Assembly (NCBI RefSeq): GCF_029633825.1
Contig: NZ_CP090641.1
Span: 1,674,001 to 1,738,000, forward strand
Source of the DNA: Burkholderia contaminans
GTDB lineage: Bacteria > Pseudomonadota > Gammaproteobacteria > Burkholderiales > Burkholderiaceae
DNA length: 64,000 bases
Reading direction: 5' to 3'
The stretch's first letter is position 1. The number at the start of each line of letters is the position of its first letter. Below, one piece after another: positions 1 to 7,856 of the stretch. Under the pieces are notes generated by a model, which was not told the origin of the DNA, did not search any database, and saw only the letters and a program-made list of their open reading frames with translations. A program made the translations under genes and the position numbers.

Positions 1-569
1 ACTACGGCGCGCAACCGGGGTATCCGCAGCAGCAGCAATACGCGACGCCCGGCTACGCACAGCCCGCGTATTCGCAACCGGGCTACGTGCAGCAGCAACA
101 GCCGTATCCGAACCAGGCGCCGCAGCCGTACGATCAGTACGGCAACCAGCAGCAATACGGGTCGCAGCCGTATGACCAGTACGGCAATCAGCAGCAATAC
201 GGCAACCAGTACGGCAACGGCTACGGCACGCAATACGGCACGGTCTCGAACATCCAGCCGGTCAACGGCTCGGTCGGCCCGTCGGGCGTCGCCGGCACCG
301 TCGTCGGCGCGCTGGTCGGCGGCCTGGTGGGCAACCAGTTCGGCCGCGGTCACGGCCGCGATGCGGCCACCGTGATCGGTGCGCTCGGCGGTGCGGTGGC
401 CGGCAACCAGATCGGCCAGCAGATGGGCGCAGCACAAGGCCCGAGCAGCTACCGGATCGACGTGCAGGTCAGCGACGGCTCGATGCGCTCGTTCGACGTG
501 CAATCGCCGGGCAACCTGCGTCCGGGCGATCGCGTGCAGATCAACGGCAATCAGCTCGCGCGCTATTGA
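1..569 (+). CDS. Glycine-zipper (2TM-like) surface/envelope protein, 5' end missing
   Basis: The frame is already open at base 3, so the N-terminus lies outside the window. The visible part has three sections. First is a Gln/Tyr/Gly/Pro-rich stretch with tandem repeats. Then comes a glycine-zipper segment (GALVGGLVGNQFG, then GALGGAVAGNQIG) of the type found in 17-kDa surface-antigen/Rick_17kDa-like lipoproteins. Last is a short soluble C-terminal domain, which in this family is a small beta fold ending near 'RPGDRVQING'. The likely location is the cell envelope, with the zipper inserting in or lying on a membrane. The precise function is unknown. The low-complexity Q/Y-rich part is unusually long for this family. 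Confidence 0.8.
   Translation, partial: YGAQPGYPQQQQYATPGYAQPAYSQPGYVQQQQPYPNQAPQPYDQYGNQQQYGSQPYDQYGNQQQYGNQYGNGYGTQYGTVSNIQPVNGSVGPSGVAGTVVGALVGGLVGNQFGRGHGRDAATVIGALGGAVAGNQIGQQMGAAQGPSSYRIDVQVSDGSMRSFDVQSPGNLRPGDRVQINGNQLARY
126..209 (+). repeat. Two tandem 42-nt repeats encoding a PYDQYGNQQQYG-type unit
   Basis: Units 126-167 and 168-209 each encode 14 residues (PYDQYGNQQQYGSQ and PYDQYGNQQQYGNQ). They differ mainly at synonymous positions, so the protein repeat is under constraint or has drifted since an in-frame duplication. Shorter YG-containing fragments follow downstream. Confidence 0.85.
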
Positions 570-1132
570 TTCGGATGCGGTGCGCCTGAGCTGATCGGCG
601 CATCGTCGCGCGTTCGACGTCGGGCGCCGGTTCTGCGCGACGGCGCGCCTGTTTCACCTCGCCCTCATTCTTCATGCCGACGCGGCGCGCATCACGCGCC
701 GCCGATATCTCGGCGACACCACGCGCCCGTCTCCACCGCACGCCGTCGCACGACCTCTCGCCTGCACTTACGGTCGCGACCCGACGCCTCGCCGCCATAC
801 ACGCTCGACGCCGCGCCCGACACGAGTGCGACGCCGTTGCCGCCATGTCCGACAGCACGCGCGCGCCGCTGAACACGATGCCGTCGAAGCTCGACAGCGC
901 GGTCGGACACGTGTACCTGAGCCTCTGCGACACCGATGCCGCGGCGCTCACATGCTGCGTCGACAGCGATGCAAAGCGGCCGCGCGACGCGATCAGACTA
1001 TCTGCATTCGATCACGCGGCGGTGCCGAACGTCGCCACCCGACAACCGGATTCCCGTTACGATGAGGACGGTGCATCCCGCGGCCCCAGCGGCCCGCGCC
1101 GGCATGCACGACCTTCAACCGGAACGCCCCCG
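570..1132. other. Gene-free interval
   Basis: This GC-rich spacer lies between the glycine-zipper gene and the GNAT gene. Open frames exist on both strands, but all are Arg/Ala-rich with no recognisable domain or ribosome site. I see no convincing gene, RNA or strong terminator. Confidence 0.6.
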
Positions 1133-1642
1133 ATGACGATCACGACCCGCCTGCTCGATGCGGCCGACGCCGCCCGTTTCCAGACCGTTCGCCTGCGTGC
1201 GGTCGACACCGCCCCCACCTCCTTCCTGCCGACGCTCGCCGAAGAATCGCAGGTGCCCGTCGACGAATTCGCGACGCGCATCACGCCGACTCACGAACGT
1301 GCGGTGTTCGGCGCGTTCGACGGCGATACGCTCGTCGGCATCACGGGCGTACGCCGCGATGCGCGCGTGAAGATCGCGCACAAGGCGACGATCTGGGGCG
1401 TGTTCGTCGATCCCGCGTATCGCGGGCAAGGCATCGCGCAAACGCTGCTCGAATGCGCGACCGCGCACGCGGCGCAGGAATGGGACTGCAAGCAACTGAT
1501 GCTGTGCGTGAACGAGATCAATGCCAATGCGGAGCGGCTGTATGCGTCGCAGGGGTTCGTGCGGTTCGGTACGGAACCGCGCTCGTTGTTCGTCGATGGC
1601 CGCTTCTATGACGAACACCATATGGTCAAGACGCTCGGGTAA
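1133..1642 (+). CDS. GNAT-family N-acetyltransferase
   Basis: The product is a 169-residue cytosolic acetyltransferase of the GCN5-related family, which transfers an acetyl group from acetyl-CoA to an amine. The acetyl-CoA-binding motif A is clear: 'VFVDPAYRGQGIAQTLL', containing R-G-Q-G-I-A. It is followed by a typical motif B region ('LCVNEINANAERLYASQGFVRFG'). The frame is open upstream, but the ATG at 1133 gives the normal family length and N-terminus ('MTITTRLLDAADAARFQTVRL'). The substrate cannot be inferred. The gene stands alone, with no obvious operon partner. Confidence 0.9.
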   Translation: MTITTRLLDAADAARFQTVRLRAVDTAPTSFLPTLAEESQVPVDEFATRITPTHERAVFGAFDGDTLVGITGVRRDARVKIAHKATIWGVFVDPAYRGQGIAQTLLECATAHAAQEWDCKQLMLCVNEINANAERLYASQGFVRFGTEPRSLFVDGRFYDEHHMVKTLG

Positions 1643-1656
1643 CGCGTTCGAACCTG

Positions 1657-1689
1657 CGTTCGCGCGCATCGATCGATCGCGCGCGAACG
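1657..1689 (+). terminator. Stem-loop after the GNAT gene
   Basis: A perfect 11-bp inverted repeat (CGTTCGCGCGC and its complement) flanks an 11-nt ATCGATCGATC loop, 14 nt after the GNAT stop. There is no T-tract, so this may be a weak terminator or an RNA-stabilising hairpin. Confidence 0.4.
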
Positions 1690-2094
1690 ACCTTCCCCCT
1701 CTGCGCGTCGCGTTGTCGCTTGTCGGTGATCGTCTTGTTGACGGCCTTGCCCGGCGACCGTCACATCTCAATGCGGAACGTGACGTTGCTCCGCAGCACG
1801 ATCGGCCGGCCCGGCGCAATACCCGTTGCCGGACGGCACGACGCCCCGGCCTGCGCCTTCGGGGCAGCACCGCGCCGATCCCCGCGAGAAACGCTGGGGG
1901 CGAATCGAACGCATCGGACGCACGAATCACGACTCATACGTCGTCCGACTGCTTAACTCAGTCGAGACGTGAGCGACGCAAGGCATGCATTTGTCGCATC
2001 CCCGTTTTTACCGAATCCATGACCTGTATGTGTGCGCACACTCACATTCGAGTGGACGGCGTTCGAGATAAGTTGTCGTATGTTTATGCGCAAA

Positions 2095-2136
2095 AACTTC
2101 AACTAGAAGTTCCCCGGCCGACGTCGTCAGCCGGGG
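2095..2136 (-). terminator. Candidate terminator hairpins downstream of the pilin gene
   Basis: On the minus strand a GC-rich stem (2112-2118 pairing with 2130-2136, GCCGGGG/CCCCGGC) is followed by a second 6-bp stem, AACTTC-N5-GAAGTT, that runs directly into a TTTTT tract. The position is right for ending the leftward pilin transcript. The second stem is weak. Confidence 0.4.
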
Positions 2137-2143
2137 CGAATGC

Positions 2144-2719
2144 CTACTCGGCGGCCACCGCGACTGCCCCCATCACCGGCTCGCGTCCCGCCGAAGCAAC
2201 CGGTTCGAACATCAGCACCAGATCGCCGCGATAAGGCCCGTTGGCCGGCGCTGCCCCGCCGCGGACCGGCGCTTTTGCACTGATCTTCAGCGTGCGGACT
2301 TCGTCGTAGCCGTCAAATCCGTCGTGCGCGGGCTTGGCCAGCGTGAGCGTGCGAGCGCCATCGGACGCGATTTCCGCATCGCCCGCATTACCCGTCAGCA
2401 GAACCTTCGCGCTGACCAGATCGTCGTGGCCGTTCGACAGCCGCAGCGGCTGCAGCAGCGTGACGTTGATGTCGGGATTCGTCGTACGGACGCGAATCGG
2501 CAGCGCCGCGGCAAATGCCTGCTGCTGGGCGTCCGTCGCGTTCAGTTCGACCACGCCGTACGCGGCGTTGTCCGGATTCGACACGAACAGGCTGTCGCCG
2601 ATATGCGCGGTCAGCGTGATCTTCTTGACGACCGCTTGCGGCGACGCCGGGCCTGCGTGAGCGATGCCTGCCAATGCACCGCACGCAACGAGTACGGCCA
2701 GCTGTGTTCCGATCTTCAT
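2144..2719 (-). CDS. CS1-type fimbrial major subunit homologue
   Basis: The product is a 191-residue secreted protein. It has a signal peptide ('MKIGTQLAVLVACGALAGIAHA', cleavage likely after HA) followed by a CS1/CFA-I-like pilin domain. Typical features are the 'KKITLTAHIGDSLFVS' first strand, 'VRTTNPDINVTLLQPLRLS' and the C-terminal 'YRGDLVLMFEP' strand. This family includes the Burkholderia cable pilin CblA and is assembled by the alternate chaperone-usher pathway. The ATG at 2717-2719 was chosen because the signal peptide begins there, although the frame extends upstream. No chaperone, usher or tip adhesin lies nearby, so this is an orphan subunit. Confidence 0.8.
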   Translation of the reverse strand: MKIGTQLAVLVACGALAGIAHAGPASPQAVVKKITLTAHIGDSLFVSNPDNAAYGVVELNATDAQQQAFAAALPIRVRTTNPDINVTLLQPLRLSNGHDDLVSAKVLLTGNAGDAEIASDGARTLTLAKPAHDGFDGYDEVRTLKISAKAPVRGGAAPANGPYRGDLVLMFEPVASAGREPVMGAVAVAAE

Positions 2720-3169
2720 GGTGTGGTTCCGCATTTCGAATGGTTGATATTCGAGCACCCGATTCCGCCATCGCCCAGAAATCCTGAATTCCCTTATCCC
2801 GAAATTCACCGGCAATATCCCCGTGGAATTCGCTATGCCCTGCCGTATGCGTGCGCGATCGCGTCGGCCGAATGCCATCGCATCGCTTCCGGGATTCGCC
2901 TGTCAGCCCAGTCCGGCCTGCTTGGGCGCTTCCATCGCGCTACGGCACACAATAACGATAGGTCGAGAAAAGCCCATTAAAAATCCATGGAAACCTTCAC
3001 GATTCTTTTCGGTTTCCATTTACCAGTGCTATCTCCAAATCAAATAAAACACGCTCGCCCATTGCCCGACTATCCGGCGGGCGCCCATCCGCCTCGGTAA
3101 TTTCGCCCCTGTTCATCCCCCCACCGCCCGCGCTATCGTTTCCGTACCTTCACAGCCCAGGAGCTGCCT
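2720..3169. other. Intergenic region between divergent pilin and aminotransferase genes
   Basis: This contains no convincing gene. The stretch from about 2950 to 3060 is AT-rich relative to its surroundings and probably contains the promoters. The last bases carry the ribosome site of the next gene (AGGAG at 3159-3163). Confidence 0.5.
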
Positions 3170-4528
3170 TTGCCTTCCCGCCACGGAGTCGACCTCATTC
3201 GCGCCCGCGCGCTGTTCGATCGCGAGCGCCACGCGTTCACCGAAGCCATGCCGGTCTCCCGCGCCCTGTCCGCGGAAGCCTCCGAGCACTTGCTGTTCGG
3301 CGTGCCGTTGCACTGGATGCAGGACTGGTCGACACCGTTTTCGCTGTATGTGAAAGAGGCGCGCGGCGCGACGTTCACCGACGTCGACGGCCATCGCTAT
3401 GTGGACTTCTGCCTCGGCGACACCGGCGCGATGTTCGGTCATGCGCCCGAACCCGTCGCGCGCGCACTCGTCGAGCAGGCCACGCGCGGCTACACGACGA
3501 TGCTGCCGAGCGAGGACGCCACGTGGGTGTCGCGCGAACTCGCGCGCCGCTTCAGGCTGCCGGTCTGGCAATTCGCATTGAGCGCGAGCGACGCGAACCG
3601 CTTCGTGCTGCGCTGGGCGCGCGCGGCCACCGGCCGCAAGACGATCGTGGTGTTCAACGGCTGCTATCACGGCACCGTCGACGACGTGTTCGTCGATCTC
3701 GTCGATGGCCGCCCCGTGCAGCGCGACAGCCTGCTCGGGCAGTCGTACGACCTGCTCGCGAACACCCGCGTCGTCGAATTCAACGACCTCGCCGCGCTCG
3801 AAGCGGCGCTGAAAGGCGGCGATGTCGCCTGCGTGCTCGCCGAGCCCGCGATGACGAACATCGGGATGGTGCTGCCCGATCCGGGCTTCTGGGAGGCGGC
3901 ACGCGAACTGACGCGCCGCTACGGCACGCTGCTCGTGATCGACGAAACGCACACGATCAGCAGCGGCCCGGGCGGCTATGCGGTCGCGCACGATCTCGAG
4001 CCGGACATGCTGGTAGTCGGCAAGCCGATCGCGGGCGGCGTGCCGTGCGCGGTGTACGGGTTCAGCGCGGAATTTGCGGAACGCGCGAAGCAGGCGAAGC
4101 TGAATGCGCCGCCCGGCCATTCGGGGATCGGCACGACCCTCACCGCGAACATGCTCGCGATGCATGCGATGCGTGCAACGCTCGCCGAAGTTGCGACCGA
4201 CGCGGCGTATGCGCACATGTTCGAACTCGCCGCGCGGCTGGCGGCGGGGCTCGAACAGGCGATCGCAAAACACGGGCTGCCGTGGTGCGTGACGCGCATC
4301 GGCGCGCGCACCGAATTCCAGTTCGCTTCCACGCCGCCGCGCAACGGCACGCTCGCCGGTGCGCAGCTCGACAGCGAACTCGAACACATCGTGCACCTGT
4401 ACCTGCTGAATCGCGGCGTGCTGATCACGCCGTTCCACAACATGATGCTCGTGTGTCCGCAGACGACGGCCGATGATGTCGACCGGCTCGTCGCGCAGTT
4501 CGACGCGTGTCTCGGCGAGTTGGTGTGA
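3170..4528 (+). CDS. Class-III PLP aminotransferase (aspartate aminotransferase family / GSA-aminomutase-like)
   Basis: The product is a 452-residue cytosolic fold-type I PLP enzyme. Visible family features are the N-terminal 'DVDGHRYVDFCLGDTGAMFGHAPEP', 'FNGCYHGTVDD', the PLP-binding Asp in 'LLVIDETHTI' (about 258) and the Schiff-base lysine in 'VVGKPIAGG' (about 285). The layout resembles glutamate-1-semialdehyde aminomutases and related omega-amino-acid transaminases. A hemL role in haem synthesis is unlikely given the catabolic neighbours. The TTG start at 3170 is supported by AGGAG six bases upstream; the next ATG lies about 26 codons in. The gene converges on the M20/dpaL operon and may act on a related amino compound, but its substrate is unproven. 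Confidence 0.85.
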   Translation: MPSRHGVDLIRARALFDRERHAFTEAMPVSRALSAEASEHLLFGVPLHWMQDWSTPFSLYVKEARGATFTDVDGHRYVDFCLGDTGAMFGHAPEPVARALVEQATRGYTTMLPSEDATWVSRELARRFRLPVWQFALSASDANRFVLRWARAATGRKTIVVFNGCYHGTVDDVFVDLVDGRPVQRDSLLGQSYDLLANTRVVEFNDLAALEAALKGGDVACVLAEPAMTNIGMVLPDPGFWEAARELTRRYGTLLVIDETHTISSGPGGYAVAHDLEPDMLVVGKPIAGGVPCAVYGFSAEFAERAKQAKLNAPPGHSGIGTTLTANMLAMHAMRATLAEVATDAAYAHMFELAARLAAGLEQAIAKHGLPWCVTRIGARTEFQFASTPPRNGTLAGAQLDSELEHIVHLYLLNRGVLITPFHNMMLVCPQTTADDVDRLVAQFDACLGELV

Positions 4529-4540
4529 TGCAGTGACATT

Positions 4541-4592
4541 CGCGGCAGGCCACACATCGCGCGAGCGCGGCCACGATGTGTGGCCTGCCGCG
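4541..4592. terminator. Strong bidirectional stem-loop between convergent genes
   Basis: A perfect 19-bp inverted repeat (4541-4559 with 4574-4592) has a 14-nt loop. It lies exactly between the stop of the aminotransferase and the stop of the M20 peptidase gene. It reads as a shared terminator, although T-tracts are poor. Confidence 0.75.
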
Positions 4593-4657
4593 CCGCTCGT
4601 GTCGCCTGACAGTGAAACGGAACGCCGCACAGCGGGCCGTTTCCCGTCGCATCCGCA

Positions 4658-5848
4658 TCATGCAGCGATGCGCTCCGCCGCCTTCAACGCCCGCCGCGCC
4701 ACTTCCGCGAAATACCGCGCCCCCACCGGCAGGATCTCGTCGTTGAAGTCGTAGCCCGCGTTGTGCAGCGGCACGCCGCCCCGACCGGCCGCCTCCCCGT
4801 TGCCGATGAAGACGAAGTTGCCGGGCACCGCCTGCAGGAACGCGCCGAAGTCTTCCGAGATCATCATCGGCTGGACGTTCGCGTTCACGTTCTCTGCGCC
4901 CGCGACCTGCGCCGCGGCCCGCACGGCCGTGTCGACCCATTCCGGCGAATTCACCGTCGGCGCGAACTCGTGCGTGTACTCGAACGTGCAGGTTGCGCCG
5001 TGCGTGCGGCAGATCCCTTCGCTGATCTCGCGCATCCGCGTGGCCAGCAGCGCCTGCACGTCACGCGAATAACTGCGCGTGTCGCCCTTGATCGTCACCG
5101 TCGACGGCAGCACGTTGCGCAGCCCGTCGGTGATGAACTCCGTGCACGAGATCACGGCCTGCTCGCCCGGATCGAGATTGCGCGACACGATCGTCTGCAG
5201 CGCGAGCACGACCTGCGCGCCGATCACGATCGGATCGATGCCCATGTGCGGGCGCGCCGCATGCGTGCCGCGCCCGTCGATCCGGATCACGAAATTGTCT
5301 TCGCTCGCCATGATGCCGCCCGCGCGCGTCGCGAACGTGCCCGCGCGCATCCCCGGCATGTTGTGCGCGCCGAAGATCGCGTCCACCGGAAAGCGCTCGA
5401 ACAGCCCGTCGGCCATCATCGCCTTCGCGCCGCGGCCATGCTCCTCGGCCGGCTGGAAGATGAAGCGCACGGTGCCGTCGAAATCCTTGCGCTCGGCCAG
5501 CAGCTGCGCGGCGCCGAGCACCATCGACATGTGGCCGTCGTGCCCGCACGCATGCATCTTGCCCGGCATGCGCGACGCATGTTCGCGGCCCGGCGCATGC
5601 TCGACGATGTTCAGCGCGTCCATGTCCGCGCGGATGCCGATCGCGCGCTTGCCGGTGCCGGCCGTCAGGTTCGCGACGAGCCCCGTGCCGCCGATCCCGC
5701 GATGCACGTCGAGCCCGAGCGTCGTCAGGATGCGCGCGACGTAGTCCGACGTGTTCACCTCTTCGAATCCCGTCTCCGGAAACTGGTGCAGATGGCGGCG
5801 CCAGGTCTTCAGTTGCCCCTGCAGCGTGCTTTCTTCGGTTGCGTTCAT
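4658..5848 (-). CDS. M20-family amidohydrolase (hippurate hydrolase/N-acyl-amino-acid deacylase-like)
   Basis: The product is a 396-residue metal-dependent amidohydrolase. The metal-binding blocks are intact: 'GIRADMDAL', 'MHACGHDGHMSMVLGAA', 'FQPAEEHGRGAKAMMADGLFE' and the late 'ISEDFGAFLQAVPG'. This subgroup removes acyl or aromatic acyl groups from amino acids. It begins 59 bases after dpaL on the same strand, so the two are probably co-transcribed. It could release a free diamino acid from an N-acylated or peptide-like conjugate for DpaL to destroy. The start at 5848 fits the family N-terminus and has GAGG upstream. Confidence 0.9.
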   Translation of the reverse strand: MNATEESTLQGQLKTWRRHLHQFPETGFEEVNTSDYVARILTTLGLDVHRGIGGTGLVANLTAGTGKRAIGIRADMDALNIVEHAPGREHASRMPGKMHACGHDGHMSMVLGAAQLLAERKDFDGTVRFIFQPAEEHGRGAKAMMADGLFERFPVDAIFGAHNMPGMRAGTFATRAGGIMASEDNFVIRIDGRGTHAARPHMGIDPIVIGAQVVLALQTIVSRNLDPGEQAVISCTEFITDGLRNVLPSTVTIKGDTRSYSRDVQALLATRMREISEGICRTHGATCTFEYTHEFAPTVNSPEWVDTAVRAAAQVAGAENVNANVQPMMISEDFGAFLQAVPGNFVFIGNGEAAGRGGVPLHNAGYDFNDEILPVGARYFAEVARRALKAAERIAA

Positions 5849-5860
5849 GGCGTGGGCCTC

Positions 5861-5899
5861 GTCGGTCGTCGTTGGTCGTGGTCGGTCGTCGTCGGTCGG
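5861..5899. repeat. Imperfect GTCGGTCGTC repeats in the dpaL-M20 spacer
   Basis: Between the two genes the spacer is made of near-identical GTCGGTCGTC/GTTGGTCGTG decamers. It looks like slipped-strand duplication of a short GTCG unit and may vary in length between strains. Confidence 0.7.
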
Positions 5900-5907
5900 G
5901 ATGTCGT

Positions 5908-7140
5908 TCAGGCCGCGACCGCCGCGCGCTCCAGCCAGGCGCGCTGCCTCGCGAGCACGACGTCGGCCGTCTCGCCGACGCAGTTCCGGTACACGGACGG
6001 CGCCGTCGCGCCTTCCGTATTGATCGCTAGCACGCGCGAATGCGCATCGAGCCCCACCTGTCGCGCGAGCGCAGGGTCGCGCATCAGCACGTCGAGCCCC
6101 GCGACGCCGGCCGCGCCCGATTCGCCGGCCACGAGCGGCACGTCGCGTTCGCTGCCGGCCGCAAGGTTGCGCATCGCCTGCACCGCGTCTTCGTCGTCGA
6201 TCAGCATGAAATAGTCGATGCACATCTCGAGGAAGTCCCACGCAAGCGGCGACGCCTCGCCGCACGCCAGCCCGGCCATCACGGAATCGACACTGCCGGT
6301 CGCCCTGGACGCGCGACCTGCGAGTGCACTCTGGTACAGGCAGTCGGCCTGGCGCGGCTCGACGACGATGAAACGCGGCCGCTGCACGCCGTCGCGCTCC
6401 CACAGGTAACTCGCGACGCCCGCGGCGAGGCCGCCCACGCCGCCTTGCAGCAGCACATGCGTGAACGGCCGCCCGTCGTCCTCGGCCGCCTGCGCGGCGG
6501 CCTCGGCGGCGATCACGCCATAGCCCTGCATCACGTCGCGCGGAATCGCTTCGTAGCCGTCGTACGACGTATCCGACACGACATACCAGCCGTTCGCCTG
6601 CGCGAGCTGCGCCGCGCAAATGACCGACTCGTCGTAGTTCCCCTCGATGCGCACGATCCGCGCGCCGTACGCCGAGATCGCGCGTTCGCGTTCGGCCTCG
6701 ACGTTCGCGTGCAGCACGATCACGCACCCGCAGCCGATCGCACGCGCGGCGGCGGCCAGCGCGCGGCCGTGATTGCCGTCGGTCGCGCTGATCACCGTCA
6801 GGTCGGCCAGTTCGGCCGCGTAGCGGCCGGTGACGAGCCCTTGAGGATCGAGATCCTGCGTGCGTCGCAAGCGCTTCACGAGCCGCACCAGCGCGATCGG
6901 TGCGCCCAGCGCCTTGAAGCTGCCGAGCGGCGAGCGGCACGACTCGTCCTTCACGCTGACGCTCGCGACGCCGAGCCGCGCGGCGAGATCCGGCAGCGCG
7001 CGCAACGGCGTGCGCGCGTTGCCGACGAGCGGCCAGTGCGACAGCCACGCGCCGCTTTCGTCGGCCGATGCGATGTTCATCACTCGGCGCAGCGCGTGGG
7101 GATAGGCGGTGCGCGAGGCACGGGGGTTGGCGATCAGCAT
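5908..7140 (-). CDS. dpaL: Diaminopropionate ammonia-lyase
   Basis: The product is a 410-residue fold-type II PLP enzyme that splits 2,3-diaminopropionate into pyruvate and two ammonia. Supporting features are 'SVKDESCRSPLGSFKALGA' with the PLP lysine at about residue 76, 'ATDGNHGRALAAAAR', the phosphate-binding glycine loop 'QGGVGGLAAGVASYLW', and the C-terminal 'LAINTEGATAPSVYRNCVG' typical of the YgeX/DpaL subgroup. The start at 7140 ('MLIANPRAS') matches the usual length; the longer open frame upstream is the promoter region. It is the first gene of an operon with the M20 amidohydrolase and is divergent from an Lrp-type regulator. Confidence 0.9.
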   Translation of the reverse strand: MLIANPRASRTAYPHALRRVMNIASADESGAWLSHWPLVGNARTPLRALPDLAARLGVASVSVKDESCRSPLGSFKALGAPIALVRLVKRLRRTQDLDPQGLVTGRYAAELADLTVISATDGNHGRALAAAARAIGCGCVIVLHANVEAERERAISAYGARIVRIEGNYDESVICAAQLAQANGWYVVSDTSYDGYEAIPRDVMQGYGVIAAEAAAQAAEDDGRPFTHVLLQGGVGGLAAGVASYLWERDGVQRPRFIVVEPRQADCLYQSALAGRASRATGSVDSVMAGLACGEASPLAWDFLEMCIDYFMLIDDEDAVQAMRNLAAGSERDVPLVAGESGAAGVAGLDVLMRDPALARQVGLDAHSRVLAINTEGATAPSVYRNCVGETADVVLARQRAWLERAAVAA

Positions 7141-7298
7141 GGCGGGCAGCACTCCGTGAGTCGGTTCGGGTCGGTCGCGCACGGGTTGCGCGCGCCGCCG
7201 GTTCGAAAAATAATATTGCGCATGCGGGTCAATAAAATCGCCAAATCGGCGCCTGCAACGCAAAAAATTCTCATTCTTCCGAGGCTTCACGCGCCATC
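7141..7298. promoter_or_regulatory. Divergent promoter region of dpaL and the Lrp-type regulator
   Basis: A 158-bp spacer contains an A/T-rich patch (about 7205-7275) that stands out from the GC-rich flanks. This is the expected position for both promoters and for Lrp binding. No single clear operator repeat is visible. Confidence 0.5.
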
Positions 7299-7775
7299 AT
7301 GACCACCCCACTCGATGCGTTCGATCGCAAGCTCCTGATGGAAATCCAGCGCGACGCGCAAACGCCGCAAAGCGAGCTCGGCGCGCGCGTCAACCTGTCG
7401 ACCGCGGCCGTGAACCGGCGCCTCAAACGTCTCGCGGACGACGGCGTGATCGAGCGCTACACGGCCGTCGTCGCGCCGGACAAGGTCGATCATCCGCTGA
7501 CGATCGTCGTCAACGTCGAGGTCGAAAGCGAGCAGATCGACCAGCTCGACGCGATGAAGCGCACCTTCGAGCGCTGCCCGCAGATCCAGCAGTGCTACTA
7601 CGTGACGGGGGAATGGGATTTCGTGCTGATCCTCGCGGTGCGCAACATGGATCAGTACAACGCGCTCACGCGCGAGCTGTTCTTCGCGAACAACAACGTG
7701 AAGCGGTTCAAGACGCTGGTGAGCATGAGCCGCGTGAAGGTCGGGCTCGAGGTGCCGGTCGAACCGGGCGAGTGA
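7299..7775 (+). CDS. Lrp/AsnC-family transcriptional regulator
   Basis: The product is a 158-residue regulator with an N-terminal winged helix-turn-helix ('LDAFDRKLLMEIQRDAQTPQSELGARVNLSTAAVNRRLKRLADDGVIE') and a C-terminal RAM/effector-binding domain ('VNVEVESEQIDQLDAMKRTFE ... QCYYVTGEWDFVLILAVRNMD'). Such proteins bind an amino acid and control neighbouring amino-acid genes. The divergent arrangement suggests that it controls dpaL and the M20 gene, with diaminopropionate or a related amino acid as a plausible ligand (inference). Confidence 0.93.
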   Translation: MTTPLDAFDRKLLMEIQRDAQTPQSELGARVNLSTAAVNRRLKRLADDGVIERYTAVVAPDKVDHPLTIVVNVEVESEQIDQLDAMKRTFERCPQIQQCYYVTGEWDFVLILAVRNMDQYNALTRELFFANNNVKRFKTLVSMSRVKVGLEVPVEPGE

Positions 7776-7803
7776 GTGTAAGTGAGTGAGCGGTTGCACA
7801 CAT

Positions 7804-7841
7804 GAGGCGACCGGTGCGCGAATGCATGCACCGATCGCCTC
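7804..7841. terminator. Stem-loop between convergent lrp-type and esterase genes
   Basis: A 14-bp stem with one mismatch (7804-7817 with 7828-7841, GAGGCGA... and its complement) has a 10-nt loop and is centred between two convergent stops. It is probably a bidirectional terminator, without a marked T-tract. Confidence 0.6.
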
Positions 7842-7856
7842 CCATCGACGGCTACG

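Larger units (their letters stand above)
1643..2143. other. Gene-free interval between GNAT and pilin genes
   Basis: Apart from the hairpin at 1657-1689 and the candidate terminator near 2095-2136, I see no gene or known element here. The right half has visibly lower GC than the neighbouring genes. Confidence 0.55.

Noticed and set aside
674..1132. Long in-frame extension upstream of the GNAT start
   Set aside because: Arg/Ala-rich with no domain, and the family N-terminus begins at the ATG at 1133.
4658..7048. A 796-codon open frame covering both the M20 gene and most of dpaL
   Set aside because: Only 4658-5848 encodes the M20 protein; the rest is an off-frame reading of dpaL, which has its own clear frame.
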